This document shows, piece by piece, positions 54,432 to 61,921 of a stretch of DNA of 64,000 bases. This stretch comes from Pedobacter sp. SL55 (GTDB lineage Bacteria > Bacteroidota > Bacteroidia > Sphingobacteriales > Sphingobacteriaceae): the NCBI RefSeq assembly GCF_026625705.1, contig NZ_CP113059.1, forward strand, positions 3,782,001 to 3,846,000. Reading direction: 5' to 3'. Position numbers and translations under genes: made by a program. Under the pieces are notes generated by a model. It saw nothing but the letters and a program-made list of their open reading frames with translations. It ran no database searches and was not told the DNA's origin. Numbering within the stretch: the first letter of the stretch is position 1; the number at the start of each line of letters is the position of its first letter.

Positions 54432-54653
54432 GCCACAGATGCACAGATAATTTTTAATACAAATTAATATTTGAGAATTATAGCATTAAATTATAGATAT
54501 TTATACGTTATGCTGAATTTATTTCAGCATCAGTTTTACAGGCTAAAACAACGAAATTAAGCTAAAGCTAATTTAATCTTAGTATTCAAAAACCAATCGG
54601 TACCTCTCTATGTAAAATGTACCTTTTTTAAAAATTATCTGTGTATCTGTAGC
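54432..54653. repeat. Split CACAGATGCACAGAT repeat enclosing a REP-like palindrome
   Basis: The left arm GCCACAGATGCACAGATAAT (54432-54451) and right arm ATTATCTGTGTATCTGTAGC (54634-54653) pair over 18 of 20 bases, but are 182 bp apart instead of the 15-28 bp seen in the other copies. Between them is CGTTATGCTGAA (54506-54517) and TTCAGCAT (54523-54530), followed by CAGTTTTA, the same module as in the element at 31,117. One repeat seems to have been inserted in the loop of the other. Confidence 0.65.
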
Positions 54654-54672
54654 AAAAAGCTCAAAAAAGAAA

Positions 54673-54704
54673 AACCCCGAATACAATTAAATGTTTTCGG
54701 GGTT
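54673..54704 (-). terminator. Intrinsic terminator of the sigma/protease operon
   Basis: The 9-bp perfect arms AACCCCGAA (54673-54681) and TTCGGGGTT (54696-54704), 23 bp after the stop of the minus-strand protease gene. Confidence 0.78.
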
Positions 54705-54726
54705 CTACTTTATATTGTTTAAAAAA

Positions 54727-55821
54727 TTAGTTATTGTTATACACTTTAATCATAAAAACATAATCTTGCATTTTTTCTACCTGCTTCTCACGTTTTAATC
54801 CTTTAAGCAAACTCTTTTTGCCATAGCCAACTCTCTTGCTAAGCGAGTCTTGCGGAATAGCATTTAAAGCTTCCATAATGTATTTAGATTTTACCGCGAA
54901 AGTGGCACCATCTGTTTTATTCTCTTTACCATTAATGATACCTACAATATTACCATTATTATCTAACAATGGTCCGCCACTATTACCTGGATTAACTGGA
55001 ATAGCAACCTGATAAGCCAAAGTATCGCCATTGATCCCATTTTTAGAGCTTACATATCCATCGCCTAAAACAATGTCATCTTTAGGGAAACCTAAGGTAA
55101 ATACAGGTTCGCCAACGCCAGAGCTACCTTTCTTTATTGTGTAAGGTAAAGATGGGAGATGACCAAAACTATTGTCGTTAATTTTAAGAATAGCAATATC
55201 GTTTACAGGATCTGTGTAGATAGATTTTACTTTATAAGAACCGGTGTTATTTTGTACATAAATAGAATCTGCACTGCGAATAACATGATAGTTGGTTAAG
55301 ATGTAGCCGTTGCCAGAAATAGCAAAACCAGTACCTCCAAAATTGGCGGGCTTAGCTTCGGTTTTATCAGATTTACGCGATTTTATATCTCTAATTAAGG
55401 TGTTAGTAGTGGTTTTAATTTGAGCTACATCTTTACTCATCGCAGCAAAATTACCCTCTTGTTTTCTACTTTCGTTGTAAGAATTTAGTGCAATTAAACT
55501 CAACAAAATAAACGAAGCAGCCACAGCTACCGCAGATCTGTTGTTACGCCACAACCTAACTAGCTTCGAAGGATGAGGTTTCAATTCTTCCGTTAACGAA
55601 GCTACATCAATTTGAGCATGGGCAACATCCATCTGTTCTTTTAGCTTCACAATGTTGGCATATTGCGCCATAGACTCTAAAAAAACCTTGTGGGCAACCA
55701 CTTTATGATCTACCATTTGATCGTTGCTACGCAATTGCTCAAAAGCAGCACGCTCTTCTGGTGTTAGCTTACCGTTAAGGTAATCTTCAATTATAGCCTC
55801 TAGTTCTAAATCTTGTCTCAT
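54727..55821 (-). CDS. Anti-sigma-like membrane protein fused to a trypsin-like protease
   Basis: A 364-residue protein. Residues 1-90 are cytosolic and helical (LELEAIIEDYLNGKLTPEERAAFEQLRSND), as in the N-terminal part of Bacteroidota anti-sigma factors and DUF4974-like proteins. One membrane segment (about 96-114) follows, then a coiled linker and a trypsin-like S1C domain with a complete triad: His179 in TNYHVIRS, Asp208 in PVNDIAILK and Ser281 in NPGNSGGPL. There is no PDZ domain. The gene starts three bases after the stop of an ECF sigma gene, so they form an operon. I infer that the N-terminal part holds the sigma factor, and the outer protease part senses or is controlled in the periplasm. 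Confidence 0.8.
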   Translation of the reverse strand: MRQDLELEAIIEDYLNGKLTPEERAAFEQLRSNDQMVDHKVVAHKVFLESMAQYANIVKLKEQMDVAHAQIDVASLTEELKPHPSKLVRLWRNNRSAVAVAASFILLSLIALNSYNESRKQEGNFAAMSKDVAQIKTTTNTLIRDIKSRKSDKTEAKPANFGGTGFAISGNGYILTNYHVIRSADSIYVQNNTGSYKVKSIYTDPVNDIAILKINDNSFGHLPSLPYTIKKGSSGVGEPVFTLGFPKDDIVLGDGYVSSKNGINGDTLAYQVAIPVNPGNSGGPLLDNNGNIVGIINGKENKTDGATFAVKSKYIMEALNAIPQDSLSKRVGYGKKSLLKGLKREKQVEKMQDYVFMIKVYNNN

Positions 55822-55824
55822 CTT

Positions 55825-56391
55825 CTATGATTGAAAAAATAATTTCTTTAATCTTTGCAAACACTTGTACTTCTGTGTCTTTGCATTATCGGCATTGGTA
55901 TAACCAAACTTTTCGCAAATCTCCTGCATCGATTGGTTGTTGATGTAAAAATCTTCAATAATCGTTTTGCAAGGTTCGCCCAAACTTTCCAAAGCCAACT
56001 TCATTTTATCAAACTGCATGTCTTTTTGCTCATGCTGTTCCATATCTTCTTCTACAACAAGTACATCTTCAAAATCTGATATATTGCTGGTTTTTTTACT
56101 ATGTTGAGCCAGTTTCTTTAACCAAATCCTTCTACTTACCGAATAAATGTAAGTTTTTAGCTTACTACTCAATTCAAAGCTTCCGCTTTTAACTTTGTTA
56201 TAGAGCACAATAATAGCTTCCTGATAAACATCTTTGGCATCATCCTCATCGCCATTGTTGTTTAAAATAAATTGTAACACCATCGGAAAATAGGCCACAT
56301 ACAACTTATTTAAAGCATCTACCGAGTTATTGAGTATCCCTAAAACAACCTCTCTATCTGTTGGTAACGAACTGCTAAACTTTATACTCAC
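55825..56391 (-). CDS. ECF-type RNA polymerase sigma factor
   Basis: A 188-residue sigma-70 family protein of the ECF type, with region 2 in LNKLYVAYFPMVLQFILNNNGDEDDAKDVYQEAIIVLYNKV and region 4 in LESLGEPCKTIIEDFYINNQSMQEICEKFGYTNADNAKTQKYKCLQRLKK. The ASN-rich SigZ-like region-4 type is usual in Bacteroidota. The start is GTG at 56,391; no better ATG is in range. The anti-sigma/protease fusion follows directly. A GGGTTACC word lies 25 bp upstream, and again before the lipoprotein gene on the other strand. Confidence 0.88.
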   Translation of the reverse strand: MSIKFSSSLPTDREVVLGILNNSVDALNKLYVAYFPMVLQFILNNNGDEDDAKDVYQEAIIVLYNKVKSGSFELSSKLKTYIYSVSRRIWLKKLAQHSKKTSNISDFEDVLVVEEDMEQHEQKDMQFDKMKLALESLGEPCKTIIEDFYINNQSMQEICEKFGYTNADNAKTQKYKCLQRLKKLFFQS

Positions 56392-56814
56392 TTATTAATA
56401 CAATTAAATTAAAATGGTAACCCAATAATAATCAAAAAAATAACCTACCTGCATTAGGGCGATATAGCTATGTTTTCGAAAAGCAAATGTACTACTACTA
56501 TTTAAGTATAGTCCCGCTTTACGCTTAATCTTTTTGTTTAAGTTTTCCTTTATTCCCACAGCAATGGAAATCTATTGCTACCTACCTATAACTAAAAGAC
56601 ATTTCTGTTAAGAAACAAAAAGTATATCGCTACAATCGGGTTTGTAAACAAGGCACGCTACACAAAACTCACTTTTAATACCCAAATCACAAAATAGTAA
56701 CCTTGGCAATAACCCAAAAAAAATATTTTATTTTTTTTTTAAAACTTAGGGTTACCTTTTTACCTTTGCGGCATTAAGAGTAAAATTAATTAATTATTTA
56801 ATCAGAAAATTGAA
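56392..56814. promoter_or_regulatory. Divergent promoter region with repeated GGGTTACC word
   Basis: This 423-bp gene-free stretch separates the sigma gene (minus) from a small lipoprotein gene (plus). The word GGGTTACC is found once toward each: on the minus strand at 56416-56423 and on the plus strand at 56749-56756, each with TTTA two bases later. A -7 element (TACCTTTG) is at 56761-56768. Nothing else coding is seen. Confidence 0.5.
56761..56768 (+). promoter_or_regulatory. Bacteroidota -7 element of the lipoprotein gene
   Basis: TACCTTTG, an exact match to TAnnTTTG, 46 bp before the start codon; a GGGTTACC word lies just upstream. Confidence 0.55.
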
Positions 56815-57006
56815 ATGAAAAACTTATTCAAATTTGGCTTTTTAGCTTTAGCTTTATCTTTAACTGTAGTTGCTTGTTCTTCTGAAAAAGCTGCTGAAGG
56901 TACTGACACTGTAGGTACTGACACTACTATCACTGCTGATACTACTGTAACTGATACAGTTGTTAAAACTGATACTACTGTTGTTGATTCAACTGTAAAA
57001 CACTAG
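56815..57006 (+). CDS. Small Thr/Asp/Val-rich lipoprotein
   Basis: A 63-residue lipoprotein: signal MKNLFKFGFLALALSLTVVAC with the lipobox VVAC and Ser next, which predicts outer-membrane sorting or inner-membrane retention without certainty. The mature part is a run of DTT and DTVV-like words (GTDTVGTDTTITADTTVTD) and has no domain. Codon use is like that of the neighbours. It begins after a clear -7 promoter and ends at a strong terminator, so it is transcribed alone and probably strongly. It may be an abundant envelope lipoprotein. It shares a promoter word with the divergent sigma operon. Confidence 0.8.
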   Translation: MKNLFKFGFLALALSLTVVACSSEKAAEGTDTVGTDTTITADTTVTDTVVKTDTTVVDSTVKH

Positions 57007-57022
57007 TCAAATAGTAAAGTAT

Positions 57023-57057
57023 AAAAAAGTCTTGAGAATTTCTCAAGACTTTTTTTG
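57023..57057. terminator. Bidirectional intrinsic terminator
   Basis: The 15-bp perfect arms AAAAAAGTCTTGAGA (57023-57037) and TCTCAAGACTTTTTT (57041-57055) lie between the convergent lipoprotein and response regulator genes. Confidence 0.92.
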
Positions 57058-57077
57058 TATATGAACATTTTTTTAAG

Positions 57078-58106
57078 CTATTGCTTAATCTGACTTAGTT
57101 TATCTATAGAAACTACGTAAATGGCATTCCCATGCTTTTCTATTAGTTTCTCCTCTTTAAAGTCTGCTAACATTCTACTTACGGTTTCGCTGGCTGTACC
57201 TACAAAAGCGGCCAAATCATCTCTAGAAATCTTTAAGGTGCAAGTGTCTTCTTCTGGTTTGGCAAATTTTCTTGCTAATTGAACCAAAGCTTCGGCCACT
57301 CGTTTACGTACAGAAAAGTACGCCAACTTTAACATTTGATCTTCTTTAAAACGTATATTTCCCGATAGCAACTCTATAAACGCTGTAGCCATTTCTTGTT
57401 GGTTAAGCAGAGCGTCCATAAAATCGGCTTTAGGTATAAGCAATAACTCTGTGTCTGTTAATGTAGCGGCATTATCCGCATAGCTTATACCGCAGCATAA
57501 ACTTTCGTAGCCAAAAAAATCTCCATCCTTATAAATATTCGATGAAAGTTCTCTTCCATCTTTAAAGCGTTTATAAGTTTTAACCTGTCCACTTTTTATG
57601 TAGTACAAGTAATTAGGCTCGTCATTTTCTAGGTAAATTACCTGCTTATTGGTATAAGTTCTTCCTTTTCCTTTTTGCTTTAGCTCTGCAAATATGGTTT
57701 GTAAGTCTTTGTGAGCTGCTTTAAAACCCACCGTCTGACTTTTCTTTTTCAACCTACTTTCAATGGCGTTAAAAAGCTCCAGGTCATCAAAAGGTTTGGT
57801 TAAGTAATCATCGGCACCCATTTCCATCCCTTTGCGCATATCTGCTCTTTCTGCCTTTGCCGTCATAAAAATAAAAGGAATATTAGCGAGTTTGGGGTTC
57901 TTACTCAATAAATAAAGTACGCCATAGCCGTCTAGTTCGGGCATCATAATATCACATAAAATAATATCTGGCGATGAACTTAATGCCAATTCTACACCTA
58001 GCTTTCCATTTTTTGCCGAAATTGCGTTATAACCTGCCAATGTTAATACTTCAACCGTAGCTTCTCTAATATCATCGTTATCTTCAATTACTAGAACTTT
58101 TTTCAT
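57078..58106 (-). CDS. Response regulator with CRP/FNR-type output (REC-cNMP-HTH)
   Basis: A 342-residue fusion. Residues 1-120 are a receiver domain with acidic pocket EDND, phosphoacceptor Asp52 in IILCDIMMPELDG, and switch Lys in YLTKPFDD. Residues about 140-255 are a cyclic-nucleotide-binding-type beta-roll (YLYYIKSGQVKTYKRFKDGRELSSNIYKDGDFFGYESL), and 270-335 the CRP-type winged helix with SRDDLAAFVGTASETVSRMLADFKEE; the ETVSR recognition helix has the Glu and Arg used by FNR/FixK for TTGA half-sites. It follows its kinase gene by 12 bp. It resembles a FixJ receiver joined to a FixK-type output, in place of the usual LuxR-type. Confidence 0.9.
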   Translation of the reverse strand: MKKVLVIEDNDDIREATVEVLTLAGYNAISAKNGKLGVELALSSSPDIILCDIMMPELDGYGVLYLLSKNPKLANIPFIFMTAKAERADMRKGMEMGADDYLTKPFDDLELFNAIESRLKKKSQTVGFKAAHKDLQTIFAELKQKGKGRTYTNKQVIYLENDEPNYLYYIKSGQVKTYKRFKDGRELSSNIYKDGDFFGYESLCCGISYADNAATLTDTELLLIPKADFMDALLNQQEMATAFIELLSGNIRFKEDQMLKLAYFSVRKRVAEALVQLARKFAKPEEDTCTLKISRDDLAAFVGTASETVSRMLADFKEEKLIEKHGNAIYVVSIDKLSQIKQ

Positions 58107-58118
58107 GTGTGCTGCTAA

Positions 58119-59312
58119 TTACTGTTGGTTAAAATTAAAATGCAAGGTAAATGTGGTGCCTTTATTTAGTTCAGTTTGGCAACTTACTGTGCCATTCATT
58201 AAACCTACATATCGTTTTACAATGTTTAAACCTAAACCTGTACCGGGTATATCGCCAGTGTTATGTGCCCTAAAAAAAGGCTCAAATAAGTTTACTTTAT
58301 CTAATTCTGGAATGCCAATGCCATTATCTTTTACTTCTACCAGTAATTCGTTTTCTTTAAGCTTAGTATTAAACTGGATCATCGTATTTTCTCCAGAATA
58401 CTTAATGGCATTAGAAATGAGGTTGATGATACAATTTTTCAATAAATTATGGTCTAGAAAAACTTGCGCACTGGTTCCGGTATGCTCGTAAACAATTAAC
58501 TGATTTTGCTTGCTAATTAACTGCAGCTCTTCTACAATTTCTTCTGCAAAAGCAATTACGTTAAACCAGCCTGCATTAGGTTCTACCTTACCAGCTTCCA
58601 GTTTTTCTAGCGATAGAAAATCATTTAAAATGGTCGTCAAGTTATTGATAGCATTTTTGATTTTCATGGTATGCTTTTCTACATTGGCAACATCACTTTT
58701 AGAACTGTATTTATCTATTAACGACGCAGACAACTGAATAGAGCTTAATGGTGTTCTAAACTCATGAGAAGCCATAGACACAAAATTGGTTTTTAACTGG
58801 TTAAGTTCTTTCTCTTTCTCAAACAAAGCGCTTACATGCTCTTTTGCCGTTTCTAGCTCGTTTATAGATTTGATAAGGTCTTGTGTACGCTCTTTAATTT
58901 TATATTCTAACTCTTCGGTATAGCTTTTAATTTTCAGCTCATCTTCTTTCTGCCTACTCAAATCATGAATAAAACCAGTAAAAATTCTTCTATCAGAAAA
59001 CTTCACTTCGCTTACGCCCAATCTAAACGGAAAAGTAGAACCATCTTTACGCTGCCCCAATACTTCTCTACCAATACCAATAATGTGCGGGTCTCCGCTA
59101 TGTCGGTAATTAGCAATGTAACTGTCGTGCCTTGCTTTATCTGGCTGCGGCATTAAAACCGATACATTTTTACCAGTAAGCTCTTCGCGATCATATCCGA
59201 ACAAAGTAAGTGCTGAGGGGTTAATATGTTCAATTATCCCAAATTCGTCGATGGTAATAATTCCATCGATTGCGTTTTCTATAATTGCGTTTAACAATTT
59301 CGCTCTTTCCAT
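58119..59312 (-). CDS. FixL-like haem-PAS sensor histidine kinase
   Basis: A 397-residue soluble kinase without membrane segments. The PAS domain (residues about 5-120) has NVSVLMPQPDKARHDSYIANY and GDPHIIGIGREVLGQRKDGSTFP. These match the haem PAS of FixL: the proximal His is His62 (RHDSY) and the distal Arg is Arg82 (IGIGR), 20 residues apart, as His200 and Arg220 are in Bradyrhizobium FixL. After a coiled segment come the H box (His183 in ASHEFRTP), the N box (NLISNAIKY) and the G boxes (DNGIGIP and GTGLGLNIVKRY). It likely senses oxygen or NO and phosphorylates the adjacent REC-CRP protein. Haem binding is inferred from residues only. Confidence 0.88.
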   Translation of the reverse strand: MERAKLLNAIIENAIDGIITIDEFGIIEHINPSALTLFGYDREELTGKNVSVLMPQPDKARHDSYIANYRHSGDPHIIGIGREVLGQRKDGSTFPFRLGVSEVKFSDRRIFTGFIHDLSRQKEDELKIKSYTEELEYKIKERTQDLIKSINELETAKEHVSALFEKEKELNQLKTNFVSMASHEFRTPLSSIQLSASLIDKYSSKSDVANVEKHTMKIKNAINNLTTILNDFLSLEKLEAGKVEPNAGWFNVIAFAEEIVEELQLISKQNQLIVYEHTGTSAQVFLDHNLLKNCIINLISNAIKYSGENTMIQFNTKLKENELLVEVKDNGIGIPELDKVNLFEPFFRAHNTGDIPGTGLGLNIVKRYVGLMNGTVSCQTELNKGTTFTLHFNFNQQ

Positions 59313-59423
59313 TTTTCTTGTAAGTAAAAAGTTAAAATTAAAAAGTTAAAAATCTTAACTTTTAGCTGCTCCTTTCACGTTAGCAAGTTAGTTATTTTAG
59401 GAATACTTTAATTAAAACAAATG

Positions 59424-61187
59424 CTAAATATGGGTATTTAACAGTCTATTTTCAGACGAAGACAATTCAGTTAAAATACTTGTATTAGATAATTCGCTAA
59501 ACAAATCTTTATAATAAGCAATACCTTTCTGTAGCTGGTTTTTGAAACCATCTAAGTGCCTTTTTTTCTTATCATTAATATTTTTGAAATAAAGCTGTAC
59601 TTCTGTTTGCAAATAATCGATGTACAAATTCAATTCGTTTACAAAAACGTGTGGCCGCTGAACCTTATCTAGCAAATTGATATTTCCGTAGATATGCTTT
59701 ACCATTTCATCTAAAGAATAAACTTTGTTAAAAAACGCCAAGTTTGGACCCGGACAAATGACCACAGCCTTACTCTCTTTAGGTTTTAACATATTGGTTT
59801 TGATATAGGTTGATGTACATAAACCTTCGCATAAACACAGCTTTTCTGTAATACGCCGAAAAGCATCTTGATAAGCTGCTGTGCTTAGCTGCTGCGCATT
59901 TAACTGATTTATTTTTAATTTCTGATATTTACTGGAAGCGGTACAAATAGGTTCTTTGGTAAACTCGGTATTGCTGCACAAATATTTCTTAGTACAAGGA
60001 CTGCCAGGTTTGCCGGCAGCTATGCGGTCTAAACGTTGCTGCTCTGCACTGCTGTATTTAAAATTATTAAACAATACACCCAAAGGAGACGAATTACTGA
60101 GGTAGTAATCTTCTTGCTTAGCTACTGTTAGTTGCTGTAGTGTTTGTTCATCTACATTGGTTACCTCTGGCACTAATAAAAACGGACTTCCCCAGCCAGT
60201 AGCATCTAAATTGTAATATTTCAATAAAAATTCATTTTCCTGTGCCGTACCTATACCACCCTGTACGGTAACTTTTGCGTGTGGTAATTCACTAACTAAA
60301 ACTTCTTTTTGAGCTAATGTTTTTTTGTAGAGTTCCTCCAATTCGTTACGCATGGCAATTCGGTTTTGCTTAAAATCTTCTAAAATTGGCCCTAGTAAAA
60401 AACCATCTGTGGCAAAAGCATGGCCACCACAGTTTAAACCAGATTCTATTCTAAATTCTGAAACCCAAAGCCCCTTTTTGGCTAGAAACTTAGCCTGTAT
60501 TAGCGCCGATCTAAAGTCGCTTACTTTTAAAATGATACGCTTATTAAAGGCTCCATCTTGATTAGGGTAAAAACCTTCAAATTTTTCGATATAACTGTAT
60601 AATCTAGGGTTCATACCGGCAGATAATACCACAGATCCATTTACCTTGCTATTGGCGAAACCCCTCAATGCAGCCAACGCGTCGGTATTTTCATCGCCTA
60701 AATATTCGCCATCTTTTGCAAAGTTCAGCTTATCTACCTTTGCCATAATGTTAACGTCTATGCTGCCTTTTTTCATTCTTTGGCGTAACAGGTCTTGGAA
60801 AATTCTCTTTCTTTCTCCTTCGGGATACTCCATCATTAGCTCATAACCGTGTTTAATTACAGAGCCTTCGGGTAATAGTTCAAAATACCTACAAATATCG
60901 CTCCCAGCTGTAAACCCTTGTTTCTTTAATGCTTCAAACTGCATATCCACCAAATCATGTAGCAAATTAAGATAGGCTGTAATGCGTTTAGTACGGTAAT
61001 CTATTTCCTTTTTATCAATTGGATGATATGGCAAGTGATTTAACTGTGAATGATATTTCCTCATACGCTCCACTAATTCGTCATCTACAATTGAAACCAC
61101 AGAGGAGATACCATAACGTGCTACTTTTAAAGGTGTATCTACAGAAAAACCCAAACCTAAAACTGGAATATGAAATTGATGAACCAT
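59424..61187 (-). CDS. Large uncharacterised FMN-barrel-like protein with Cys clusters
   Basis: A 587-residue soluble protein. It begins HIPVLGLGFSVDTPLKVARYGISSVVSI, with a first strand-turn like that of FMN-binding TIM barrels. GLNCGGHAFATDG (Gly254-Gly255-His256) and VQGGIGTAQENEF (Gly310-Gly311) resemble the phosphate and flavin sites of nitronate monooxygenases and IMPDH-like enzymes. The C-terminal third has two Cys groups: Cys398, Cys404 and Cys415; then Cys451, Cys453 and Cys457, which may bind an iron-sulfur cluster. I do not know a function. It is followed by the haem-PAS kinase and its regulator, and preceded by a dyad that fits a CRP/FNR-type site. Oxygen-regulated redox role is inference. 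Confidence 0.75.
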   Translation of the reverse strand: MVHQFHIPVLGLGFSVDTPLKVARYGISSVVSIVDDELVERMRKYHSQLNHLPYHPIDKKEIDYRTKRITAYLNLLHDLVDMQFEALKKQGFTAGSDICRYFELLPEGSVIKHGYELMMEYPEGERKRIFQDLLRQRMKKGSIDVNIMAKVDKLNFAKDGEYLGDENTDALAALRGFANSKVNGSVVLSAGMNPRLYSYIEKFEGFYPNQDGAFNKRIILKVSDFRSALIQAKFLAKKGLWVSEFRIESGLNCGGHAFATDGFLLGPILEDFKQNRIAMRNELEELYKKTLAQKEVLVSELPHAKVTVQGGIGTAQENEFLLKYYNLDATGWGSPFLLVPEVTNVDEQTLQQLTVAKQEDYYLSNSSPLGVLFNNFKYSSAEQQRLDRIAAGKPGSPCTKKYLCSNTEFTKEPICTASSKYQKLKINQLNAQQLSTAAYQDAFRRITEKLCLCEGLCTSTYIKTNMLKPKESKAVVICPGPNLAFFNKVYSLDEMVKHIYGNINLLDKVQRPHVFVNELNLYIDYLQTEVQLYFKNINDKKKRHLDGFKNQLQKGIAYYKDLFSELSNTSILTELSSSENRLLNTHI

Positions 61188-61270
61188 ATATTTTTACGAG
61201 AAATGTATTTTTTTTGCCAAAATTATCTGTAAAGCACACTTATTAATGCTGAGTTAGTCAAGTTAAAAAG

Positions 61271-61282
61271 TGATTTAAGTCA
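61271..61282. promoter_or_regulatory. CRP/FNR-like dyad upstream of the FMN-barrel-like gene
   Basis: TGATTTAAGTCA is a TGA-N6-TCA dyad, the geometry bound by FNR/FixK-type proteins (TTGA-N6-TCAA). It is 84-95 bp before the start codon. The neighbouring REC-CRP regulator has the ETVSR recognition helix suited to TGA half-sites. One such dyad is expected by chance every few kilobases, so the support is moderate. Confidence 0.4.
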
Positions 61283-61450
61283 TATTTAGTGGTCAGGTAT
61301 CAGTTCGTTTAAAAGTTCATTTGCTTGTTGGTTCAATTTGTTCATTGAGATTAAATTTTAATGTTGAGGACTAGCTTACCGCATACGCTCAATAAAATCA
61401 TTTTACCTATTTGCGGTTTGATACTGACCACTGATACCTGACTGCTGACA

Positions 61451-61798
61451 CCTTAAACTACCCCGCAGATTTTCGCTGATATTTTACGCAGATTGAAGAT
61501 GATTTTTTGGCAATGAACGGAAAATGTGTACTGAAACCTGACTACTGATACCTCAAAATAACCACGCAGATTTTCGCTGATCTTTTACGCAGATTGAAGA
61601 ATATTTTTTAGCAATGAACGTAAACTGTATACTAATACCTAAACACTGACACCTGACTACTGATACCTGACCACTGACACCTTAAAATAACCCCGCAGAT
61701 TTTCGCTGATCTTTTACGCAGATTGAAGAAGATTTTTTGGCAATGAACGGAAAATGTGTACTGACACCTGACTACTGATACCTGACTACTGACACCAA
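61451..61798. repeat. Three composite tandem repeat units
   Basis: Each unit contains CGCAGATTTTCGCTGAT, TTTTACGCAGATTGAAGA, a T-run, GCAATGAACG and then words of CTGA(C/T)ACCTGACTACTGA. The CGCAGAT starts are at 61464, 61565 and 61694, so the periods are 101 and 129 bp, the second enlarged by extra ACCTGACTACTGAT copies. They are not spaced or conserved like a CRISPR array. Confidence 0.85.
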
Positions 61799-61921
61799 AT
61801 ACCTAACTCCTAACCACTAATTACAAAATCAATTCTATGTTAACAACCAGACTTAACATTAACAAAATGATAATATACGCTTAATACAGCAATAGCCTAG
61901 CTTTGCAAAAAGCTTAAACTC

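Larger units (their letters stand above)
54413..54726. other. Gene-free stretch with nested repeats and a terminator
   Basis: This 314-bp gap between two minus-strand genes holds a split CACAGATGCACAGAT repeat (54432-54653) with a second palindrome inside it (54506-54540), and the terminator of the protease gene (54673-54704). No reading frame is credible. Confidence 0.75.
61188..61921. other. 734-bp gene-free stretch of composite repeats
   Basis: It lies between the divergent FMN-barrel-like gene (minus) and a small Lys-rich protein gene (plus). Nearest the first is a CRP/FNR-like dyad (61271-61282), then a word repeat GGTTCAATTTGTTCATTG, and from 61,451 to 61,798 three composite units with ACGCAGATT and CTGATACCTGACTACTGAC words. 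No credible gene is seen. Confidence 0.8.

Noticed and set aside
61451..61798. CRISPR array
   Set aside because: The units are about 100-130 bp, differ in length, share most of the sequence between them, and there are no cas genes.
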